A stretch of DNA of 41,595 nt from Nitrococcus mobilis (GTDB lineage Bacteria; Pseudomonadota; Gammaproteobacteria; Nitrococcales; Nitrococcaceae). Both the position numbers and the translations under genes were made by a program. The DNA lies in assembly GCA_024102725.1 (NCBI GenBank), contig JAGFJL010000083.1, positions 1-41,595 of the forward strand. The letters are read 5' to 3'. Below are positions 8,771-15,673 of the stretch, piece by piece. The notes under the pieces were generated by a model that saw only the letters and a list, made by a program, of their open reading frames with translations, made no database searches and had not been told where the DNA came from. The number at the start of each line of letters is the position of its first letter. The stretch's first letter is position 1.

Positions 8771-9007
8771 TCGAAATCAATTGCCTGTGCGGGGCCGGCA
8801 AAGTATACAGATCGACGGCGAGCCATTAACCCAATTCTACTGCCACTGCGACGACTGTCAGGCGGTTCATGGCGGTGCTTACATCGGTGTTGCGATTTAT
8901 CCAGCGCAAGTTCTCATTGTGAGCCAGGGTGATCTGGCGAGTTGGCGCCAGCTGAACCGGTCAGGGTTTGCGGGGGACAGGCTGCGCATCTCTACTCTAT
9001 TGAAATC
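8748..9007 (+). pseudogene. Decayed GFA-family (glutathione-dependent formaldehyde-activating-like) gene
   Basis: Pieces of a zinc-binding GFA protein appear in order but in changing frames. From a GTG at 8761, one frame gives the first Cys pair (INCLCGAGKV). A second frame then gives IDGEPLTQFYCHCDDCQAVHG and the following strand (VAIYPAQVLIVSQGDLASW). After about 8970 the first frame gives a remnant like TGCASLLY, where the last Cys motif should be, before TGA. At least two frameshifts are needed, so no functional product is expected. Its beginning overlaps the 5' end of the minus-strand GGDEF-EAL gene, and its tail contains the hsp20 promoter. Confidence 0.7.
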
Positions 9008-9026
9008 TGGTGGATTATCCCCATTT
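9000..9026 (+). promoter_or_regulatory. Sigma-32 (heat-shock) promoter of hsp20
   Basis: TTGAAA at 9000-9005 and CCCCATTT at 9019-9026 are separated by 13 bases. This agrees closely with the RpoH consensus (CTTGAAA, 11-16 bases, CCCCATNT). Transcription would start near 9033, about 50 bases before the hsp20 start codon. Confidence 0.75.
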
Positions 9027-9038
9027 ATCAATCAGAGA

Positions 9039-9055
9039 CGATGAATCGTTCATCG
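9039..9055 (+). promoter_or_regulatory. Hairpin in the hsp20 5' untranslated region
   Basis: CGATGAA / TTCATCG form a perfect 7-bp stem with a TCG loop, inside the predicted leader and 16 bases before the GGAGGTGAT Shine-Dalgarno. It could be a leader stability element or an operator. It does not itself sequester the Shine-Dalgarno, so a thermometer role is not shown. Confidence 0.4.
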
Positions 9056-9084
9056 AAAGAAAATACCAGTGGAGGTGATGAGTG

Positions 9085-9534
9085 ATGGATCTGGTGCGTT
9101 ATCGTCCGAGTGGGTTTCCGCTGCGCGATCTGAGCAATGAGATCGCTCGGTTGTTCGACAGCCCGCTGTTCGATCCCGGCCGGGATGTCTCCACGGTGGA
9201 GACCAGTCAGTGGGTGCCGGCGGTGGATATCCGTGAAGAGGCGGGCCGGTTTTTGGTCGAGGCCGACGTGCCCGGGGTCAACCCCGAGGACATCGAGGTG
9301 ACCATGGAGAACGGCGTCCTGAGCATTCGCGGCGAGCGCAAGCACGAGACTGTCTCCGAGGAGGGCGGGGTGCGTCGCGTCGAGCGCTCGCAGGGTGTGT
9401 TCCATCGTCGCTTTTCGCTGCCGGAGAGTGCCGATCCCGATGCCATCAAGGCCCGGGGGTCGAATGGCGTGTTGATCATAGAGATCGGTAAGCGTGAAAC
9501 GGCGCTGCCGCGGCGAATTCCCGTGGAAGGCTAG
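9085..9534 (+). CDS. Small heat-shock protein, Hsp20 family
   Basis: 149 residues from the ATG at 9085, six bases after GGAGGTGAT; an in-frame GTG at 9082 is closer to the ribosome site and less likely. The alpha-crystallin domain covers about residues 40-140. It opens with WVPAVDIREEAGRFLVEADV, has the characteristic ENGVLSIRGER and closes with SNGVLIIEIGK. The short N-terminal arm (LVRYRPSGFPLRDLSNEIARLF) is typical of proteobacterial class A Hsp20. The product is a cytoplasmic ATP-independent holdase. A near-consensus sigma-32 promoter and a leader hairpin lie immediately upstream, supporting heat-induced monocistronic expression. The downstream hairpin at 9576-9599 may end the transcript. 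Confidence 0.95.
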   Translation: MDLVRYRPSGFPLRDLSNEIARLFDSPLFDPGRDVSTVETSQWVPAVDIREEAGRFLVEADVPGVNPEDIEVTMENGVLSIRGERKHETVSEEGGVRRVERSQGVFHRRFSLPESADPDAIKARGSNGVLIIEIGKRETALPRRIPVEG

Positions 9535-9575
9535 GCACGCTTTTCTTGGTGGGAAGCCACACCGGTTGATAGGGG

Positions 9576-9599
9576 ACGGCGGAGCCTTCGCTCCGCCGT
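9576..9599. terminator. 10-bp hairpin between convergent hsp20 and debranching-enzyme genes
   Basis: ACGGCGGAGC (9576-9585) and GCTCCGCCGT (9590-9599) pair perfectly around a CTTC loop. It lies between two converging genes and could serve both directions. No U-run follows on either strand, so it may rely on Rho or only protect 3' ends. Confidence 0.5.
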
Positions 9600-9629
9600 T
9601 CAAGTCGTAAAAGCAGAAAAAGCGGTTCC

Positions 9630-11801
9630 TCAGACGATGACTGCGACTTCCAAATCGCCTTCCTTACGCAGTACATTGACACCCACATCGTGCAGGTGGC
9701 GCCTCAGTGTGAGATCAATCACCGCGTTTCCGAAGCGTAGATTTGTGATCTCTAGGCGCTGGATGTAATTGGGTAGCCGGGGATGATGAAATCGTAGTTG
9801 GGGTTTTTCTTCAGAAAAAGTCAATCCGAGGCAGGCTTGAAGCAGATAAAATACCGTACCACTTGCCCAGGCCTGAGGTAAGCAGGCAACTGGATAGAGG
9901 GTCGGTCCCTGGCCGGGCAGGCGATTGAAGCCGCAAAATAACTCGGGTAAGCGGTGCAAATCCATCATAATACTGGCATCGAACAGACTGGTCAGGATCT
10001 GCAATGCCTGGTTTTTAAACCCGTAGCGAGCTAACCCCATGGCGACAATCGCATTATCGTGGGGCCAGATAGAGCCATTATGGTAGGACATGGGGTTGAA
10101 ACAGCGCTCGGTGCTTGCAAGGGTTCGGATTCCCCAACCGCTGTAAGAAGCCTCGTTAAGTAGGGTTTCCGCCAAGTGTTGGGCGTATCTTTGGTTGGCA
10201 ATGCCGCTAAAAAGCGTGTGACCGGCATTGGATGAGATGACGCGGCAAGGTTGCTTGTGGCCGTCTAGCGCGAGGGCGAAGGTGGCGATTCCATCGCACC
10301 AAAATGCTTGATTGAATTTTTCCTTGAGCGATTCTGCTTGGCGTTCCAACTCTACCGCGCGAGCCGCTTCACCGAGAAGGGCAGCTAGCTTGGCAGCTGT
10401 TTTTTTAGCTTCGTAAACATAGCCCTGGACTTCACATAAAGCAACAGGGGCCTGCGCAGGGCTTCCGTCTTGATGGAAAACCGAGTCTTCGGAATCTTTC
10501 CAGCCTTGATGGATCAAGCCGTTGCTGCTGTGGCGGGCATATTCCACAAAGCCATCGCCGTCGCTATCGCCGTAGCGGTCGATCCACGCGAGCGCGGCTT
10601 CGATGTTGGGCCAGATGGTCTCCAAAAAGGGTTGATCACCGGTACGCCGGTAATAAGCTCCTGCTAGCACGACAAATAAGGGTGTGGCATCTACGGTGCC
10701 GTAATAGCGCCAAAAAGGTATCTCTTGGAGGGAGGCCATTTCCCCACGACGGGTCTCGTGGAGAATTTTGCCCGGTTCGGCATCCTGGGCTGCGTTTTCT
10801 TCGGTCGCTTGGGTTGCCGAAAGAAAACTTAATACGCCTCGCGCCAATTGGGGGTTAAGCCATAAATACTGTAATGCCGTGACGATCCCATCGCGCCCGA
10901 AAGGAGCGTTAAACCAAGGGACACCCGCGTAAGGATAATCGCCTTGCAAGGTTTCGGTGGTCAGCATCTGCAAGTCGGCCGCCGAGCGATTGATCCAGTC
11001 ATTAAACTGCTCATTACTAGTGAAAACGCTGCCTATTTTTTCACGGTCGACCACTGCCGCTTTATTGCTATGAATGAGCGCGATTTTATAGGATAAAATC
11101 GACGATTTTATAGCTTCCGTTTCACAGGCGATAGTAAGATAAAACGATTTTTCCTCTTTGGCGGGTAATTGAACATCGAAGCGGGCTCGGCTGTCCTGCT
11201 GCCAGTCCGGCGGTTGACAAAAGAAGATGCGGGTGCGGCGGATTTCGCCATCCAGACCTCGATAGCCAAGCACGAGTTCTTGTTCTTTATGCTGTATTGG
11301 CAAGTCCTGGCCACGTGCAAAACGTTTAGCCCCACGAACTTCAAAGATGTCAGCGTAATCGGCTGCAAACCGAAAATCCAAGCGAAGATCGATGGCTTTA
11401 TCTCCATAATTGAAAAGACGCATATACTCATAATGGACGCCTTTCCAAAGCAGTTTGCTTCGAAAAATATGCAGAATTCCTTTCTGTATTACAAGCCGAT
11501 CATTTTTATAAAGATCGGGTGTGGTGAGATCCACCGTCAATAGAGTGTTGTCTTCTTTGACCGTGGAGTTGAGAAGGAGAGGGCGCTGTTCGTTGACGTT
11601 GAATTCGAAGTAAGAGAGAAAGCGTGTACCTTCGTGGTAAACCCCTTGTTCTCCCATCCCTAGGTGTTGGATGTCGCCATGGCGGTCGAATACGGCGAAA
11701 GTCTCGCTGTGTTTGAGCACATGGGTACGGTCATCGGCTCGCGAAGAGGTGGCGAGCACATACCATTGGTCATCGATCCGAACAACATCGTCTACTGCCA
11801 T
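9630..11801 (-). CDS. Amylo-alpha-1,6-glucosidase family glucan-debranching-like enzyme
   Basis: 723 residues from the ATG at 11801; a TTG at 11813 would overlap the glycosyltransferase stop as TTGA and is possible. Residues about 15-215 form the bacterial debranching-enzyme N-terminal beta domain (EGTRFLSYFEFNVN). Residues about 275-700 form the (alpha/alpha)6 barrel of the GDE C-terminal family, with WFNAPFGRDGI near 296-306, the acidic DSDGDGFVEY near 420-430 and MSYHNGSIWPHDNAI near 575-590. It probably hydrolyses alpha-glucosidic linkages in the cytoplasm; relatives act on glycogen side chains or small glucosyl solutes, and the sequence cannot tell which. The partner gene upstream is a GT4 glycosyltransferase. 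Codons here are AT-richer than in the flanking genes. Confidence 0.88.
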   Translation of the reverse strand: MAVDDVVRIDDQWYVLATSSRADDRTHVLKHSETFAVFDRHGDIQHLGMGEQGVYHEGTRFLSYFEFNVNEQRPLLLNSTVKEDNTLLTVDLTTPDLYKNDRLVIQKGILHIFRSKLLWKGVHYEYMRLFNYGDKAIDLRLDFRFAADYADIFEVRGAKRFARGQDLPIQHKEQELVLGYRGLDGEIRRTRIFFCQPPDWQQDSRARFDVQLPAKEEKSFYLTIACETEAIKSSILSYKIALIHSNKAAVVDREKIGSVFTSNEQFNDWINRSAADLQMLTTETLQGDYPYAGVPWFNAPFGRDGIVTALQYLWLNPQLARGVLSFLSATQATEENAAQDAEPGKILHETRRGEMASLQEIPFWRYYGTVDATPLFVVLAGAYYRRTGDQPFLETIWPNIEAALAWIDRYGDSDGDGFVEYARHSSNGLIHQGWKDSEDSVFHQDGSPAQAPVALCEVQGYVYEAKKTAAKLAALLGEAARAVELERQAESLKEKFNQAFWCDGIATFALALDGHKQPCRVISSNAGHTLFSGIANQRYAQHLAETLLNEASYSGWGIRTLASTERCFNPMSYHNGSIWPHDNAIVAMGLARYGFKNQALQILTSLFDASIMMDLHRLPELFCGFNRLPGQGPTLYPVACLPQAWASGTVFYLLQACLGLTFSEEKPQLRFHHPRLPNYIQRLEITNLRFGNAVIDLTLRRHLHDVGVNVLRKEGDLEVAVIV

Positions 11802-11809
11802 GGGGCGGA

Positions 11810-12862
11810 TCAACTCACCAGTCGCGGCTGGAAAGCGGATGCTGCCGTAATAGTCTGGTATACTTCAAGGTATTCTTTGGTCATGCGTCGATCGGTAAAC
11901 CGCTCTTCGAATACCTGGCGGCAACGCCAACGACTTATTTGACTTATTCTTTCTATCGCTGTCAATGCTTGGTCTGAGTTTTCAACGATAAAGCCTGTTT
12001 CGCCATTTTGTATCACTTCAGGGACGGAACCTCGAGGATAGGCGATTACGGGTGTGCCACAAGCCATAGACTCCACCATGACCAGCCCGAATGGTTCAGG
12101 CCAATCGATAGGAAAGAGCAGCGCACTGGCTCGTCCAAGAAAGTCATTTTTTTCCTTTTCACCGATTTCGCCGATATAGTGAACGAGAGGATGAGCCAAG
12201 AGAGGCTTTATTTGATCTTCGAAATATTCTTTATCGGCCTTGTCCACTTTGGCTGCAATATAGATTTCCATTCCGGCGCGAATAGCCATTTCAATCGCCC
12301 TGTCTGGACGTTTTTCTCGAGAAATGCGCCCAATAAATGCAAGATAATTATCAGGCTGCGGATAAAATTTGTAGAGTTTTTCTGGTAGCCCATGATAAAT
12401 AGTGGCTTGCCAATTCAGGAAAGGCAGAGGACGTCTTTGGTCATTGGAGATCGATATCGTAGGCAGGTCTGAGAAATGCTGATATAGTGGAATAAAATCT
12501 GGAATGTCTAATCGCCCATGCAATGTCGTAACATGAGGTATTTTAAGTGCACGAACCAGCGGAAAGTGCAAGTAGTCGATGTGAAAATGGATAATGTCAA
12601 ATTCGGGCGCAAGCTTCGCTAGCTTATCTAACATAAGGATATGGTATGCTAGCAGGTCCTGATAACGGCAATCAAGCCGTAACGCGCGGTCTACTATAGG
12701 ATAGAGCGTGGCCCTGGTTATAGAATCGCCGCTGGCAAAAAGGGTGACTTCGTGCCCCTGTTCGATGAGCTCTTCAGTCAAATATGAGACGACGCGTTCC
12801 GTTCCTCCATAGTATTTCGGGGGGACGCTTTCATAAAGCGGTGCAACCTGTGCAATTTTCAT
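11810..12862 (-). CDS. GT4-family glycosyltransferase
   Basis: 350 residues with a two-Rossmann GT-B layout. The N-terminal acceptor half begins KIAQVAPLYESVPP and has the glycine loop YYGGTERVV (18-26). The donor-binding half holds FIGRISREKRPD (177-187) and the EX7E motif with E256 and E264 in EPFGLVMVE, followed by ACGTPVIAYPRGSVPEVI. It should transfer a sugar from an NDP-sugar in the cytoplasm; the acceptor is unknown. A Shine-Dalgarno AAAGGGA lies about eight bases before the ATG. The debranching-type gene begins at the stop codon, so both are one operon. Pairing of a retaining GT4 with a GDE-family hydrolase suggests make-and-break of a glucan or compatible solute. Base composition is noticeably AT-rich, hinting at horizontal origin. 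Confidence 0.9.
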   Translation of the reverse strand: MKIAQVAPLYESVPPKYYGGTERVVSYLTEELIEQGHEVTLFASGDSITRATLYPIVDRALRLDCRYQDLLAYHILMLDKLAKLAPEFDIIHFHIDYLHFPLVRALKIPHVTTLHGRLDIPDFIPLYQHFSDLPTISISNDQRRPLPFLNWQATIYHGLPEKLYKFYPQPDNYLAFIGRISREKRPDRAIEMAIRAGMEIYIAAKVDKADKEYFEDQIKPLLAHPLVHYIGEIGEKEKNDFLGRASALLFPIDWPEPFGLVMVESMACGTPVIAYPRGSVPEVIQNGETGFIVENSDQALTAIERISQISRWRCRQVFEERFTDRRMTKEYLEVYQTITAASAFQPRLVS

Positions 12863-13247
12863 GTTTCTATTCCCTTTATCTAATCGTCAATCGGAAGCAG
12901 GTTCTACTTGCTGGAAGTTAAAAATCGTCAAGGCTCTGGCGAGTGTATTGAAATAATAGGGGCGCGGGTGGGAATTCCAAGCCTTCTCCAATCGGTTCGT
13001 GCGCGAACGTGCTCGGGTGTGCGACACCGTGACTACCTGAAATGAGCTGTTGCTGTACGATCGCACGGCTACCGGCTCGGGGCGCCGATCTCTCCCCCGA
13101 TTGCCCCATACCTATCCCCTTTGCTCCATAATGCAAGAAAGCCGGAATGCCAATAACTAGACAAATCAATGGCTTCTGCAAGACACCCATCCAGAAACCG
13201 GACACGGCTTATCCCGTCTCCATGCCGGATCCTTGATAAGGATTGAT
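12863..13247. other. Intergenic region, no recognised gene
   Basis: 385 bases upstream of the GT4 operon. A minus-strand open frame of 95 codons (13205-12918) shows no family features and no Shine-Dalgarno. On the minus strand a TTGACG hexamer lies about 65 bases before the GT4 start with only a poor -10 (AGTAGA) at 17 bases, so no promoter is claimed. Confidence 0.4.
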
Positions 13248-13328
13248 ATGGACAAACTGCTCTATGAGTATCCCCTCTATGTTTACTCGGCTATCGTGCT
13301 GAGCAAAGAGGCGCTTCCCCAAGGTTGA
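13248..13328 (+). CDS. Possible 26-residue small ORF
   Basis: An ATG with an AAGGAT sequence just upstream opens a frame for a short peptide starting MDKLLYEYPLYVYSAIVL, moderately hydrophobic in the middle, and ending at TGA inside the start of the SulP remnant. It could be a leader peptide, the stub of a lost gene or chance. I do not recognise it. Confidence 0.2.
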   Translation: MDKLLYEYPLYVYSAIVLSKEALPQG

Positions 13329-13983
13329 GTCGAGCCGCGGGGTTGACTGGAGATGAAGATCCCAAGATCGATAATCTTCGCGGCGATATTTTCGGTGGCC
13401 TCACCGCCGGTGTCGTCGCCTTGTCGTTAGCGCTCGGGTTCGGGCTTGCAATCCTCGTCGCACTCGGGTCCTACGCTTCCCGGATTCCCATGGCGGTTCT
13501 GGCTGGGATTTTGATCACCGTCGGGATCGGCATCATCGATTACCGTGGTCTGAAGCATCTCTGCCGCGTGCCGCAAGCGGATTCCGCGGTTATGCTCGCG
13601 GTACTGTTGCTCACGGTGCTCGTAGATCTCCTGCAAGCCGTGGCGGCTGGGATGATCATGGCGTCGCTCTTTTTTTATCAAGCGCATGAGCGACATCATC
13701 GAGAAAAAGGCCCAGCCTCAGCCGATCCGGGTGCTCGAAGGCGAGTTGTCTGGACGAGCGGGGGATTCCCGTGCTGATCACAGACATACAGGAGCAGCCC
13801 GCGATCTTCTCTGGGGGATTGGGTTGATCCCGCGGTCATTCCCGAAGAGCATGCTTTTAAAACCTTCCGGGAAGCGGCCGATTGGCTGAATCAGTACCAC
13901 TTCCAAAGTGAGGGAGGAGGGCAGCGGCGGAGGAATCTGGCCCCTGGCATGGGAAAATGGAAGCGCAGGAGAGGGCCGAGATA
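13325..13983 (+). pseudogene. SulP-family anion transporter, internally deleted and frameshifted
   Basis: Start and end pieces of a SulP permease survive. The first transmembrane entry (NLRGDIFGGLTAGVVALSLA, from about 13373) is joined directly to a late segment, SYASRIPMAVLAGILITVGI and the following helices, so roughly 250 residues of the membrane domain are missing. The frame then changes near 13680 (MSDIIEKKAQPQPIRVLEGE), again near 13750 (the STAS part DERGIPVLITDIQEQPAIF) and once more near 13826 (DPAVIPEEHAFKTFREAADW). With one large deletion and three frameshifts it cannot make a working transporter. A CTCGGGT direct repeat flanks the region of the deletion joint and may have promoted it. 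Confidence 0.8.
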
Positions 13984-14111
13984 GAGCCTCCATTATGGAG
14001 ATTTGCCGTAGGGTCACGGCGCGGGCGGTGAAAAACCTTCGGTCCGCCGTACGGAGAGTATGCAAGATCGCCTGATCCCGGTAACTTGGTTCGTCTGCAT
14101 CTCCTCGATGC
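13984..14111. other. Short gap after the SulP remnant
   Basis: On the minus strand the frame next to that of the USP-Cache gene stays open through this gap and reads DADEPSYRDQAILHTLRTA just beyond the USP-Cache stop. This may be a frameshifted continuation of that gene, or chance. Nothing else was recognised. Confidence 0.3.
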
Positions 14112-15443
14112 CTACCCGATGGGACGGTCCATCTCTGCGGCGACGCCGAAGCCGTATGCATCCAGCCAGCGCCAAGTTCCGACGACCTCGACGCCGCGGT
14201 AGTCACGGTAGCCGCGGTTGTCGAAACCATTTTGACCGGCTGTGGCCTGAGCTGCCATCACGGTAAGTGGGCATTGCTCCTTAGATAGCGTGGGGTGGTA
14301 GCCGGTGAGAAGATTTCCCCCTGGATCGCACACCCGCAGCAAGTGAGGAGTTTGGACCATCTTGTCCGGCGGCAACAGTCCCAGGTGGCGCAGTTGATCG
14401 GGAAACCGGCTGTTGGAGAGCATGATGCCATGCTCGTCGAAGGCGTAAGTCTCGGCTGAAGGGGCCGGCCCGGGTTGGGCGAGGATACGCAAGAAGTCCT
14501 TCCGTGCGTCGAATACATAGACGAGTAAGACATCGGCCGTGCCGCGTACCGGGACCTTGGCGGCGCCTAGAATAACGCCGCCCGAGCGAGGGCCGTTGGA
14601 AGTAGCGGTCATGGGGATCGACACCGCGGCGTCTTGCTTGCGTGCGCTCGCCAGGAAGCGGGTGCAGACTTCGCTGGGATCGGGTTTAACACCGTAGCCG
14701 ACCAGCGCCTGCTCACTCGGATCGAGCAGGTAGACCCCGATTGCACCTATCGCCCGTCCGAATTCGCCAAGCTCCAACTCGAGCAGGCGTTGGGTGCGCG
14801 CGCGCTGCGCGGGCCCGAGACTTCGCGGTCCGCTCGCTACGAGCCCCGCCGCACCGTCTTGGACGCCCAGGCGATTCGCTACGGTCTGCACCGCGTTACG
14901 TTGGACGGACAGCCACCATTCCAAAGCATCCACCCGCGCTGCCAACATGACCTGTAAGGCTTGGAACGGGACGTCCGCGTGGTGCAGCTTAGGCGGTGGT
15001 GTTGCGACTGGGCCTGTGCTGGGGCCAGGTGCGCGGTAGGTCACGACCGGGCAAGGGGCGCGCGCCATGATCCGTTCGACGGTGCTGCGCCCGAGCATTC
15101 GCCGAAGCGCGGAGCGCGGTTGAACCTCCAGCAGGATGCGGTCCACCCGTTCGCGCTCGGCCACCTCCAAGATACGGTCCTCGGGTTCTCCGGTCTCCAA
15201 AATGTGGCGGTAAGGCACCGCGGCGTCGGTCGGTGTGAGACCGGCCAGTATCTGATCGGGGCGTCGCATGGAGGCGTCGAGAACCCGGTGGAGAAGCGCC
15301 TCGCCGTCACTGGCATGGTAGGGAACCACATGCAGCAGCAACAGCGTTGCCGCGTGTTTCAACGCCAGGTCGGTTGCCAGGTGCAGCCCGCGTCCGAGAT
15401 CCCCCTCGAGATCCGTTGCAAACAGGACCTTCGGCTCGAACAT
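14112..15443 (-). CDS. Universal stress protein fused to a Cache-like sensor domain, no membrane segments
   Basis: 443 residues from the ATG at 15443, which follows AAGGGGGA by eight bases; a GTG at 15488 has no such site. Residues about 1-137 are a UspA fold (KVLFATDLEGDLGRGLHLA at the start, GRSTVERIMARAPCPVVTYR at the end). After a Pro-rich linker, about 160-440 resemble the double-Cache sensor of membrane-bound kinases and cyclases: a helix RVDALEWWLSVQRNAVQTVA, then YAFDEHGIMLSNSRFPDQLR, then the closing GYRDYRGVEVVGTWRWLDAY and GFGVAAEMD. In those relatives the sensor lies between two transmembrane helices; here neither helix is present, so a normally extracytoplasmic domain would be cytoplasmic. 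The protein ends just after AAEMD, where the second helix normally follows. Role: probably ligand-modulated stress protein; inferred. Confidence 0.75.
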   Translation of the reverse strand: MFEPKVLFATDLEGDLGRGLHLATDLALKHAATLLLLHVVPYHASDGEALLHRVLDASMRRPDQILAGLTPTDAAVPYRHILETGEPEDRILEVAERERVDRILLEVQPRSALRRMLGRSTVERIMARAPCPVVTYRAPGPSTGPVATPPPKLHHADVPFQALQVMLAARVDALEWWLSVQRNAVQTVANRLGVQDGAAGLVASGPRSLGPAQRARTQRLLELELGEFGRAIGAIGVYLLDPSEQALVGYGVKPDPSEVCTRFLASARKQDAAVSIPMTATSNGPRSGGVILGAAKVPVRGTADVLLVYVFDARKDFLRILAQPGPAPSAETYAFDEHGIMLSNSRFPDQLRHLGLLPPDKMVQTPHLLRVCDPGGNLLTGYHPTLSKEQCPLTVMAAQATAGQNGFDNRGYRDYRGVEVVGTWRWLDAYGFGVAAEMDRPIG

Positions 15444-15513
15444 CAGCACATCCCCCTTGTGCGGCGGGAAACCTAATGCAGTATCCACCTTGCGACGGGT
15501 GCCCGTCGAGCTT

Positions 15514-15538
15514 TTTGGCCCGCACTCGTGCGGCCAAA
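15514..15538. promoter_or_regulatory. Inverted repeat in a divergent promoter region
   Basis: TTTGGCC-C-GCAC and GTGCGGCCAAA form an 11-bp inverted repeat with one unpaired C and a TC centre. It sits between the divergent USP-Cache and symporter genes, so it could be an operator shared by both. Confidence 0.4.
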
Positions 15539-15673
15539 TACCCTCTCGTACAGGGGAGATTGCTCAAGAGTGATTTGCTTGTAGCGATAACCGCCCGGAT
15601 GATTTGACTTTGGCGGTGTTTAGCGCGGGTGGGTCCGCAAGCGCGCTCGTTTTTTTGTTCGTCTGAGGTTGGA

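Noticed and set aside
12918..13205. Group II intron or retroelement remnant
   Set aside because: The minus translation has no reverse-transcriptase motif, and a domain V-like hairpin was looked for and not found.
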